Positions 1-5,217 of a DNA stretch of 10,763 bases are shown here, piece by piece (the stretch's first letter is position 1; the number at the start of each line of letters is the position of its first letter). The position numbers and the translations under genes are program-made. This DNA comes from an uncultured Oscillospiraceae bacterium. Its GTDB lineage: Bacteria > Bacillota > Clostridia > Oscillospirales > Acutalibacteraceae. A model generated the notes under the pieces. It saw only the letters and a program-made list of their open reading frames with translations, had not been told where the DNA came from and ran no database searches. The stretch spans positions 1-10,763 of the forward strand of contig CAJKBW010000094.1 of the NCBI GenBank assembly GCA_905198295.1, read 5' to 3'.

Positions 1-54
1 GTCATCCCGCGTCCGCACGGCGATGTCGAAAAGCTGCTGCCTGTCCTGAAGTAA
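1..54 (+). CDS. 3' end of a BMC-H shell protein gene, cut by window edge
   Basis: The first 17 codons read in frame to a TAA stop and give VIPRPHGDVEKLLPVLK. This is the typical C-terminus of a canonical BMC-H (PduA/PduJ/EutM-type) hexameric shell protein, including the IPRPH motif. The whole 55-base stretch at 1-55 is identical to 1075-1129, the end of the BMC-H gene at 856-1128. The missing upstream gene is therefore probably another near-identical copy. Its product would form flat hexameric tiles of the compartment facets. Only the end is visible, so any N-terminal extension or pore sequence cannot be judged. Confidence 0.9.
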   Translation, partial: VIPRPHGDVEKLLPVLK

Positions 55-92
55 TCCGCGTACGAATCTGAAGGAAAGGCAGGTAACGGCAG

Positions 93-368
93 ATGGAAAA
101 AGCCATTGCTCTGCTGGAAGTACAAGCCATGGTGGCTGCGATAGCAGGACTGGACGCCATGCTCAAGGCGGCGGACGTGCGGCTGATCCATGTGGAGAAG
201 CGGCTGGGCGGCCGGCTGGTCACGATTGTGGTGGACGGAACGATATCCGATGTTACTGCCGCGGCACAGGCGGGCAAAGCCGCGGCCGCTCAGGTGGGCA
301 AGGTGAAGCTGTGTGAGGTGATCGCCCGCCCGCATCCGCAGATCACCAAATTCCTGTATACCGATTGA
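93..368 (+). CDS. BMC-H shell protein with variant pore loop
   Basis: This 91-residue protein is a single BMC domain, the usual length for a hexamer-forming shell subunit. It starts MEKAIALLEVQAMVAAIAGLDAML-like, with the strand-helix pattern of the fold, and ends in IARPHPQITKFLYTD. Compared with the other BMC-H genes here, the pore region reads EKRLGGRLV instead of EKIGSGLV, so the loop is one residue longer and carries two arginines. This should give a different, more basic central pore. The ATG at 93 is preceded by AAGGAAAGG and GCAGG (71-83) at suitable spacing. The gene lies 38 bp after the preceding shell gene and 17 bp before the next, consistent with one operon. Family assignment is firm; the subunit's transport role is inferred. 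Confidence 0.93.
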   Translation: MEKAIALLEVQAMVAAIAGLDAMLKAADVRLIHVEKRLGGRLVTIVVDGTISDVTAAAQAGKAAAAQVGKVKLCEVIARPHPQITKFLYTD

Positions 369-385
369 AGTGAAACAGGAAAGGA

Positions 386-802
386 ATGAGTCTTAACATG
401 GCGGAGGAAACCAAGAAGCCGGCGGCGCCGGCGCAGACAAAAAAGACGCCGGCGAAAAAGCCGGCAGCCGCTGCGGCGAAGCCCGCCGCGCCGGTGACTA
501 CAACGAAAAAGGAGAGTCGGACAATGGATATGGAAGCTTTGGGCATGGTGGAAACCCGCGGCCTGGTGGCGGCGATTGAAGCGGCTGATGCGATGGTGAA
601 GGCGGCGAACGTGACGCTGATCGGTTCGGAAAAGATCGGATCCGGACTCGTGAGCATCATGGTGCGCGGCGATGTCGGCGCGGTGAAGGCGGCTGTGGAA
701 GCCGGCGGCGCTGCGGCGTCCCGTCTGGGCGAAGTGATCGCGACCCATGTCATCCCGCGCCCGCACGGCGATGTCAACAAACTGCTGCCGGTTCTGAAAT
801 AA
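386..802 (+). CDS. BMC-H shell protein with Lys/Ala/Pro-rich N-terminal extension
   Basis: This 138-residue product has two parts. Residues 1-46 are low-complexity and strongly basic (repeats like KKTPAKKPA), with no predicted fold. Residues 47-138 are a canonical BMC-H domain with the EKIGSG pore loop and IPRPH near the end. Its domain is almost identical to that of the gene at 856. Extra tails on BMC-H proteins are known (PduK and EutK carry C-terminal ones), but this one is N-terminal. Two upstream starts are possible: ATG 386 (AGGA at 377-380, short spacing) and ATG 398 (MAEETKK, AAGGA 12 bases upstream). A third, internal start at 524 has its own strong ribosome binding site and would yield an ordinary 92-residue BMC-H. 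The extension may bind cargo, nucleic acid or other shell parts; that is inference only. Confidence 0.9.
   Translation: MSLNMAEETKKPAAPAQTKKTPAKKPAAAAAKPAAPVTTTKKESRTMDMEALGMVETRGLVAAIEAADAMVKAANVTLIGSEKIGSGLVSIMVRGDVGAVKAAVEAGGAAASRLGEVIATHVIPRPHGDVNKLLPVLK
510..526 (+). promoter_or_regulatory. internal ribosome binding site and start codon inside extended BMC-H gene
   Basis: AAAAAGGAG (506-514) stands 9 bases before an in-frame ATG at 524, which begins MDMEALGMVETRG. The ATG at 530 lines up exactly with the start of the BMC-H at 856. The 13-mer AGGAGAGTCGGAC at 510-522 also occurs at 4479-4491, where it is the ribosome binding site of the response regulator. This suggests a real initiation site embedded in coding sequence, giving a short canonical form beside the extended one. 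Salmonella PduB and PduB' are made in a similar way from one gene. Confidence 0.6.
587..747 (+). repeat. 161-bp direct repeat shared by two BMC-H genes (copy 1)
   Basis: Bases 587-747 are identical, base for base, to 913-1073. Identity includes third codon positions, so it is not explained by protein constraint. Outside the block the two genes differ at scattered synonymous sites, and at the end by N/E in the DVNKLLPVLK versus DVEKLLPVLK tails. This points to recent duplication or gene conversion. Confidence 0.95.
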
Positions 803-855
803 GGCGTAGATGTCTTTATTCCGGTTGATGTACTTTGGATAAGGAGGATATAACA

Positions 856-1128
856 ATGGAAGCTCTGGGAATGGTGGAAACCCGTGGTCTGGTGGCGGCG
901 ATTGAGGCGGCCGATGCGATGGTGAAGGCGGCGAACGTGACGCTGATCGGTTCGGAAAAGATCGGATCCGGACTCGTGAGCATCATGGTGCGCGGCGATG
1001 TCGGCGCGGTGAAGGCGGCTGTGGAAGCCGGCGGCGCTGCGGCGTCCCGTCTGGGCGAAGTGATCGCGACCCACGTCATCCCGCGTCCGCACGGCGATGT
1101 CGAAAAGCTGCTGCCTGTCCTGAAGTAA
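856..1128 (+). CDS. canonical BMC-H hexameric shell protein (PduA/PduJ type)
   Basis: The product is 90 residues, one BMC domain of standard length, beginning MEALGMVETRGLVAAIEAAD and carrying the EKIGSG pore loop and VIPRPHGD near the C-terminus. It is predicted to form the major facet hexamer; the GSG pore of PduA-type proteins admits small polar substrates such as diols. The ATG at 856 is chosen because a perfect AAGGAGG (841-847) lies 8 bases upstream; an earlier in-frame ATG at 835 would place that site inside the gene. It is 53 bp after the extended BMC-H and shares a 161-bp identical block with it (913-1073). A 242-bp gap with hairpins follows before pduL. Confidence 0.95.
   Translation: MEALGMVETRGLVAAIEAADAMVKAANVTLIGSEKIGSGLVSIMVRGDVGAVKAAVEAGGAAASRLGEVIATHVIPRPHGDVEKLLPVLK
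913..1073 (+). repeat. 161-bp direct repeat shared by two BMC-H genes (copy 2)
   Basis: This is the second copy of the identical block at 587-747. In addition 1075-1129 is identical to 1-55, so the tail of this gene matches the truncated gene at the left edge rather than its immediate neighbour. This mosaic pattern fits gene conversion among tandem copies. Confidence 0.95.
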
Positions 1129-1159
1129 TTCCGGATCCGGCTGTATGGCTGCACGGAAT

Positions 1160-1185
1160 CCCGGCGCGCCTGCGGGCGCGCCGGG
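1160..1185 (+). other. very stable GC hairpin in the shell gene-pduL gap
   Basis: CCCGGCGCGCC (1160-1170) pairs perfectly with GGCGCGCCGGG (1175-1185) around a four-base loop TGCG, giving 11 G/C-only pairs. It begins 31 bases after the BMC-H stop. No U-tract follows, so it is not a standard intrinsic terminator. It could protect the 3' end of an abundant shell-gene mRNA from exonucleases, cause pausing, or mark RNA processing. The rest of the 1129-1370 gap shows a small ACAGG/CCTGT hairpin (1263-1276) and a second larger one at 1295-1318, and no open reading frame that I would support. Confidence 0.7.
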
Positions 1186-1294
1186 GGCGCGTGCGCCTGT
1201 GAGGAAGTCCCGTCCGTTTTAACCCGGTTTGCGCAGGAAAAGGCGCCTGAATTTGCCAGTTCACAGGAAAACCTGTTTCGTGCATAGAGAATCC

Positions 1295-1318
1295 GGCCGC
1301 CTCATGCATGCGGCGGTC
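1295..1318 (+). other. imperfect hairpin upstream of pduL
   Basis: GGCCGCC (1295-1301) pairs with GGCGGTC (1312-1318), one mismatch, then CA/TG around a TGCA loop. It is followed by a run of A, not T, so it is not a terminator for the + strand. It lies about 35 bases before the pduL ribosome binding site and may shape the leader or mRNA stability. Confidence 0.45.
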
Positions 1319-1370
1319 AAAAAATAGCGGGTGATGCCGACCGGCGTCACCGAAAGGAAGGATACCCATC

Positions 1371-2018
1371 ATGAATGTGGATACCAAAGCTGTGGCGGAT
1401 CTGGTCTGCCGCGTGTTGTCCGGCATGACCGAAACGGCGCAGGAGAAGACGGTGCCGATCGGGGTCTCCAACCGGCATATTCATCTGACCAGGGAGCACC
1501 TGGACATCCTTTTCGGCAAGGGGTATGAGCTGACGCCGCTCAAGGACCTGTCCCAGCCGGGGCAGTATGCCTGTAAGGAGCTGCTGACCATTGTCGGCCC
1601 GTCGCTGCGGCCGATCGAAAACGTGCGTGTGCTCGGCCCGCTGCGTAAGCAGTCGCAGGTGGAGATATCCCGCACCGATTCCTTTGTCCTGAAAGTGAAA
1701 CCGCCGGTGCGTGAATCCGGCAAACTGGACGGTTCGGCCGGCATCACCATCATCGGTCCCAAAGGGGTGGTATCCCTCGCGGAGGGCTGCATCATCGCCA
1801 ACCGGCATATCCACATGAGTGTGGAGGAAGGGGCTGCTTTCGGCCTGAAGGACGGCGATTACGTGACGGTGGAAGCGGACGGCGAGCGCCGCACCCGTTT
1901 TTACGACGTGCAGGTGCGGGTGAATGAGGCGTTCCGGCTGGAGATGCATATCGATACCGATGACGCGAATGCGGCCGGTATCGGCAACGGGGCAAAGGTG
2001 CGCATCGTCGAAGCGTAA
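1371..2018 (+). CDS. pduL: PduL phosphate acyltransferase (BMC phosphotransacylase)
   Basis: This 215-residue protein converts acyl-CoA (propanoyl- or acetyl-CoA) plus phosphate to acyl-phosphate and CoA, recycling CoA inside the microcompartment and leading to ATP through acetate/propionate kinase. The two PduL hallmark metal sites are visible: NRHIHL (H36, H38) and NRHIHM (H146, H148). The conserved EMHIDTD segment near the C-terminus carries a further histidine (H193). Length matches the family. Residues 2-18 (NVDTKAVADLVCRVLSG) look like a short amphipathic helix separated by a linker, as expected for an encapsulation peptide. The ATG at 1371 has AAGGAAGGA (1354-1362) 8 bases upstream. 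It follows the shell genes after a 242-bp structured gap and precedes the pentamer gene by 45 bp. Confidence 0.96.
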   Translation: MNVDTKAVADLVCRVLSGMTETAQEKTVPIGVSNRHIHLTREHLDILFGKGYELTPLKDLSQPGQYACKELLTIVGPSLRPIENVRVLGPLRKQSQVEISRTDSFVLKVKPPVRESGKLDGSAGITIIGPKGVVSLAEGCIIANRHIHMSVEEGAAFGLKDGDYVTVEADGERRTRFYDVQVRVNEAFRLEMHIDTDDANAAGIGNGAKVRIVEA

Positions 2019-2063
2019 ACTAAGGGGAGTCCTGCCGGAGGCGGGAAGTAAGGAGTGTCATAT

Positions 2064-2312
2064 ATGCGCATGGGCAGAGTGGTGGGCAATATCGTGTCCA
2101 CACGGAAAAACAGCAACATCGTGGGTTCTTCCATCCTGGAAGTGCGCCTGGTCGAGAACGGGAAGGAAACCGACAAGTATATGATTGCTATCGATAGCAT
2201 GGGGGCCGGCATCGGGGAATACGTGCTGATCACCACCGGCAGCAGCGCGCGTCTGGCGCTGCCGAATACCTCGGCGCCGGTGGATGCAGTCATTGTCGGT
2301 ATTGTGGACTGA
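2064..2312 (+). CDS. pduN: BMC-P pentameric vertex protein (EutN/PduN/CcmL family)
   Basis: This 82-residue protein begins MRMGRVVGNIVSTRKN, the typical first strand of the EutN/CcmL family (GxVxGxVVSTxK). It contains ESMGAGxGE-like IDSMGAGIGEYVLITTGSSAR and ends VDAVIVGIVD, all standard family features at standard length. Such proteins form pentamers that cap the vertices of the shell. AAGGAG (2050-2055) lies 8 bases before ATG 2064; a GTG at 2055 overlaps that site and is less likely. Its position between pduL and pduS matches pduN in classical Pdu operons, although the O, P and Q genes that normally separate N from S are absent. Confidence 0.95.
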   Translation: MRMGRVVGNIVSTRKNSNIVGSSILEVRLVENGKETDKYMIAIDSMGAGIGEYVLITTGSSARLALPNTSAPVDAVIVGIVD

Positions 2313-2320
2313 CGCATAAG

Positions 2321-2351
2321 AAAAAACTCCATCGGCCGGCAGCCGATGGAG
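2321..2351 (-). terminator. minus-strand-facing intrinsic terminator between the pentamer gene and pduS
   Basis: CTCCATCGGC (2327-2336) and GCCGATGGAG (2342-2351) form a perfect 10-bp stem around a five-base loop. A run of six A (2321-2326) lies on the left, so on the minus strand the stem is followed directly by UUUUUU. It is therefore a good terminator for antisense RNA, yet no minus-strand gene is seen here. On the sense mRNA the 3' arm overlaps the GGAGGGG that would serve as the pduS ribosome binding site, so the stem could lower PduS translation. Confidence 0.6.
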
Positions 2352-2373
2352 GGGAAAGGCATGGTTTTGCGAA

Positions 2374-3702
2374 ATGACGATCCAGGAAATAAAGGATATT
2401 CTGGCGGCGGCCGGCACAGTCGGCGCCGGCGGCGCGGGATTCCCGTCGGGCTTCAAGCTGGCGGAGGGCGCGGATACGCTGATCATCAACGCCGCGGAGT
2501 GTGAGCCGCTGCTGTATACCGACTATGTGCTGATGAAACGGCATATGGATCGGGTCACCGGCGGCGCGGAGCTGATGATGGAAGCGGCCGGCATCAAGCG
2601 CGGGTATCTCGGCGTGAAGAAGCATACGGCTGAACGGCTGGGCCTTGTGCACGATCAGTCGATTTCGGAGCATATCCGGGTGTATGCGCTGCCGGACGTT
2701 TACCCGATGGGCGATGAGATCATCCTGATTTATGAGGTGTTGCGCCGGGTGGTGCAGCCGGGTTCGCTGCCGCTGTCGGCCGGGGTGCTGGTGTTCAATG
2801 TGGAAACGCTGTGCAACGTGTATAAGGCGGTACATGATGGGGTGCCGGTAACCGAAAAGTGGGTGACCCTGGGCGGAAAGATCGCCCATCCGGTGGTGGT
2901 TAAGGTGCCGGTCGGCACCAAGGTCAGCACCCTGCTTGAAAAGCACCATATCACTGTGCCGGAGGACTGTGTGCTGCTCGACGGCGGTCCGGCGATGGGA
3001 CCGGTGATCGACCCGAATAAAGCGGTGATCACCAAGACCACGAAGGGACTGCTGGTGCTGCCCAAAGAGATTCCGGCGGTCGTCAGTAAGCTCAGTCCCA
3101 TGCGGGTACAGCTCAACCGGGCGACCTCCGCCTGCTGCCAGTGCACGCTGTGCACCGAAATGTGCCCGCGCGCGCTCATCGGCTACCCGCTCAAGCCGCA
3201 TAAGACAGTGCGCAGCGTATCGGCTTATGTGACCGAGGATCCGAGCGACTACCTGACTGCGGCACTGTGCTGCAGCTGCGGTGTGTGCGAGCTGATGGCC
3301 TGCTGCCAGGGGATTAGTCCGCGCCGGGTGTATCAGGAAATCAAGGCAGAGATGGCGAAAAACGGCCTGCGCTATCAGTATAAGGGGCAGAACCCGATCG
3401 ATCCGGAGCGGGATAACCGCATGGTCCCGGTGGAACGGTTCAAACAGCGCATCGGCGTTGCGCCGTTTGATACGGTGGCGGAATTCGAGCATTCGGATGG
3501 CTGGAAACCGGATACCATCGTGCTGCCGCTTAAGCAGCATGTCGGCGCGCCGGCAACCCCGCTGGTGACGGCCGGCGATACTGTGGCGGCCGGCCAGATG
3601 GTGGCAGGTGCCGCGAAAGGTATTTCGGCGTCGATCCATTCGTCCATTTCGGGCCGGGTGGTGTCGGTGGATAATAACGCAATTGTGATCAGCCGGTCCT
3701 GA
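2374..3702 (+). CDS. pduS: PduS-like RnfC-family flavin/iron-sulfur oxidoreductase
   Basis: This 442-residue protein matches PduS in length and layout. The N-terminus (TVGAGGAGFPSGFKL, then INAAECEPLLYTD) is the glycine-rich nucleotide/FMN-binding start of RnfC/Complex I 51-kDa-like proteins. Two four-iron clusters are visible: C254, C257, C260 and C264 followed by P (CxxCxxCxxxCP), and the cysteine-rich stretch C299-C311. The last ~60 residues resemble the C-terminal barrel-sandwich (lipoyl-like) domain of RnfC. In Pdu systems PduS uses NADH to reduce cobalamin; in glycyl-radical compartments a related protein is thought to move electrons from internal NADH. ATG 2374 is the only good in-frame start before the conserved region, but its ribosome binding site (GGAGGGG, 2348-2354) is distant and partly inside a hairpin. 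pduT follows 30 bp downstream. Confidence 0.93.
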   Translation: MTIQEIKDILAAAGTVGAGGAGFPSGFKLAEGADTLIINAAECEPLLYTDYVLMKRHMDRVTGGAELMMEAAGIKRGYLGVKKHTAERLGLVHDQSISEHIRVYALPDVYPMGDEIILIYEVLRRVVQPGSLPLSAGVLVFNVETLCNVYKAVHDGVPVTEKWVTLGGKIAHPVVVKVPVGTKVSTLLEKHHITVPEDCVLLDGGPAMGPVIDPNKAVITKTTKGLLVLPKEIPAVVSKLSPMRVQLNRATSACCQCTLCTEMCPRALIGYPLKPHKTVRSVSAYVTEDPSDYLTAALCCSCGVCELMACCQGISPRRVYQEIKAEMAKNGLRYQYKGQNPIDPERDNRMVPVERFKQRIGVAPFDTVAEFEHSDGWKPDTIVLPLKQHVGAPATPLVTAGDTVAAGQMVAGAAKGISASIHSSISGRVVSVDNNAIVISRS

Positions 3703-3732
3703 GCCGGATAACGACGGAAAGGCGTGACAACT

Positions 3733-4278
3733 ATGATTTATGCAGTCGGCGTGGTGGAGCTCAAAAGTATTGCCAAGGGCGTCGAAGCCTGTGACCATGC
3801 GCTGAAGGCGGCGAATATCCGGCTGGTGTCGGCACATGCGGCCTGCCCGGGCAAATATGAGATTGTGCTCACCGGCGAGCTGGCGGATGTCCAGACCGCG
3901 GTGGATATGACCCGTGAGCAGTATTCGCAGTATATTGTGGATGCGGTGATGATGGGACGGATCGACGAAACGGTGATCCGTGCGCTGCTCGGCGCGCAGA
4001 ATACAGTGCAGCGGGAATCGCTCGGCATCATCGAGACGTTCTCGGCGGCGAGCGCGATCAAGGCGGCGGATACCGCGGTCAAGACGTCCAAAGTGGAGAT
4101 TCTGGACCTGCGCGTGTCGCGCGGCATGGGCGGTAAGGGCGTCGTTATGCTCACCGGCGACGTCAGCGACGTGTCTGCGGCGGTGGAAGCCGGCGCGCAG
4201 TACGCCAAGGATCAGGGACTGTTCACCGGTTCTTCGGTGATCGCCGCGCCGCATGGCGAGCTGTGGGAATACCTGTAA
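3733..4278 (+). CDS. pduT: PduT-like BMC-T trimeric shell protein with Fe-S ligand cysteine
   Basis: The 181-residue protein has two tandem BMC domains (about residues 3-85 and 95-181; the second opens ESLGIIETFSAASAIKAAD), so three copies make a pseudohexamer. In domain 1 the pore loop reads AHAACPGKYE with a cysteine at position 38. From memory this is the position of the cysteine that in PduT holds a [4Fe-4S] cluster in the trimer pore, within the same CPGK context. The protein would thus pass electrons through the shell, partnered with PduS encoded just upstream. ATG 3733 is chosen because GGAAAGG (3716-3722) is 10 bases before it; the GTG at 3724 is too close. It is the last gene of the operon, ending 18 bp before a strong terminator. 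Confidence 0.94.
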   Translation: MIYAVGVVELKSIAKGVEACDHALKAANIRLVSAHAACPGKYEIVLTGELADVQTAVDMTREQYSQYIVDAVMMGRIDETVIRALLGAQNTVQRESLGIIETFSAASAIKAADTAVKTSKVEILDLRVSRGMGGKGVVMLTGDVSDVSAAVEAGAQYAKDQGLFTGSSVIAAPHGELWEYL

Positions 4279-4295
4279 AGACACGGAAAGTCATT

Positions 4296-4336
4296 CGCCT
4301 GCCGGACCGGTCGGTCCGGCAGGCGTTTTGTGTCTT
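4296..4336 (+). terminator. intrinsic terminator of the BMC operon
   Basis: CGCCTGCCGGACC (4296-4308) pairs perfectly with GGTCCGGCAGGCG (4313-4325), loop GGTC, followed by TTTTGTGTCTT. An outer helix is also possible: AAGACAC (4278-4284), overlapping the pduT stop, with GTGTCTT (4330-4336). This is the strongest terminator in the window and separates the BMC operon from the two-component genes. Confidence 0.93.
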
Positions 4337-4379
4337 CATGGCTTCTTAAGATTTTATCCCTTTCATTTTGCGACTTGCG

Positions 4380-4428
4380 TGGTACAATAACAGCATAGTA
4401 GCCGTTATTCGGCCGTTTGTGGTATACT
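4380..4428 (+). promoter_or_regulatory. two tandem extended -10 promoters for the two-component operon
   Basis: Two extended -10 elements lie 40 bases apart: TGG-TACAAT (4380-4388) and TGG-TATACT (4420-4428). Neither has a convincing -35 hexamer at 16-18 bp, which fits the extended -10 class. A small inverted repeat GCCG-N5-CGGC (4401-4413) lies between them and could be an operator; that is speculative. They lie downstream of the BMC terminator, so the regulator genes can be transcribed separately. Confidence 0.6.
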
Positions 4429-4449
4429 GTATGACGGCGTATAGCAGAA

Positions 4450-4475
4450 TTCCCGGCCCCGCGGGGGATCCGGAA
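4450..4475 (+). promoter_or_regulatory. GC-rich hairpin in response-regulator leader
   Basis: TTCC-C-GG-CCCC (4450-4460) can pair with GGGG-AT-CCGGAA (4464-4475) around a GCG loop, with one bulged base on one side and two on the other. It ends 3-4 bases before the ribosome binding site at 4479-4483 and may modulate translation. No sensor domain (riboswitch) is recognisable. Confidence 0.35.
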
Positions 4476-4494
4476 GATAGGAGAGTCGGACGAC

Positions 4495-5196
4495 ATGGCG
4501 CAGACAATTTTGGTATGCGACGACGATAAGGAGATCGCGGGTGCAATCGATATTTACCTCACGGCGGAGGGCTACACCGTGCTGCAGGCGCATGACGGGC
4601 AGCAGGCGCTGGATATGCTGGAGAAGCACGAGGAGATTCAGCTGATTCTGATGGATATCATGATGCCGCGTCTGGACGGGATGCATGCGACGATCAAGAT
4701 CCGTCAGACGCGCAATCTACCGATCATCATCCTGTCGGCGAAAAGCGAGGATAACGATAAGATTCTGGGCCTGAATATCGGCGCCGACGATTACATCACC
4801 AAGCCGTTCAACCCGATGGAACTGATCGCACGGGTAAAATCGCAGCTGCGGCGGTATACGAATTTCGGTGCCGGGGAGGCGCCGACGGACACACAGAAGC
4901 TGGTCAACGGCGGGCTGGAGCTGGATGATGCGGCCAAGCAGGTGACGGTGGACGGCCGGGATGTGGCGCTGACGCCGGTGGAGTATAAGATCCTGAAATT
5001 CCTGCTGGAGAACCGGGGCCGCGTGTTTTCCAGCGCGCAGATTTACGAAAACGCCTGGAGCGAGCCGTCCTACGGTGCGGATAATATTGTGGCGGTGCAT
5101 ATCCGGCATATCCGGGAAAAGATTGAGATCAATCCGAAGGATCCGCGGTATATTAAGGTGATCTGGGGACACGGGTATAAAATGGAGAAGCTGTAA
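4495..5196 (+). CDS. OmpR/PhoB-family response regulator
   Basis: The 233-residue protein is a DNA-binding response regulator. The receiver domain (about 1-120) shows the acidic pocket D9-D10-D11, the phosphoacceptor D54 in LMDIMMPRLDG, the switch serine S81 (ILSAK) and the conserved K103 in TKPFNP. A winged helix-turn-helix follows (about 137-233: ALTPVEYKILKFLLENRG ... HIRHIREKIE ... WGHGYKME), typical of OmpR/PhoB and VanR-like regulators in Firmicutes. AGGAG (4479-4483) precedes ATG 4495. The partner kinase starts 21 bp downstream. Nearness to the BMC operon allows a role in its control, but no repeated binding site was found to support this. The target genes and the signal are unknown. 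Confidence 0.96.
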   Translation: MAQTILVCDDDKEIAGAIDIYLTAEGYTVLQAHDGQQALDMLEKHEEIQLILMDIMMPRLDGMHATIKIRQTRNLPIIILSAKSEDNDKILGLNIGADDYITKPFNPMELIARVKSQLRRYTNFGAGEAPTDTQKLVNGGLELDDAAKQVTVDGRDVALTPVEYKILKFLLENRGRVFSSAQIYENAWSEPSYGADNIVAVHIRHIREKIEINPKDPRYIKVIWGHGYKMEKL

Positions 5197-5217
5197 GGGC
5201 AGAAAGGAAGAGGCCGC

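Noticed and set aside
835..855. Earlier start for the BMC-H gene at ATG 835
   Set aside because: It would place the perfect AAGGAGG inside the coding sequence and add seven residues absent from BMC-H proteins.
1259..1290. Possible promoter in the gap before pduL (TTCACA, 17 bp, CATAGA)
   Set aside because: The -10 matches the consensus at only half its positions and there is no extended -10.
2361..2504. 47-codon frame starting at ATG 2361, overlapping the pduS start
   Set aside because: It has a better spaced ribosome binding site than pduS, but the peptide is Arg/Gly-rich with no features. It may act as a decoy start, and is not called as a gene.
2290..4284. 664-codon open frame on the minus strand opposite pduS and pduT
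   Set aside because: It covers two well-recognised genes, its translation is rich in His/Arg/Gln without motifs, and it arises from high GC at codon third positions.
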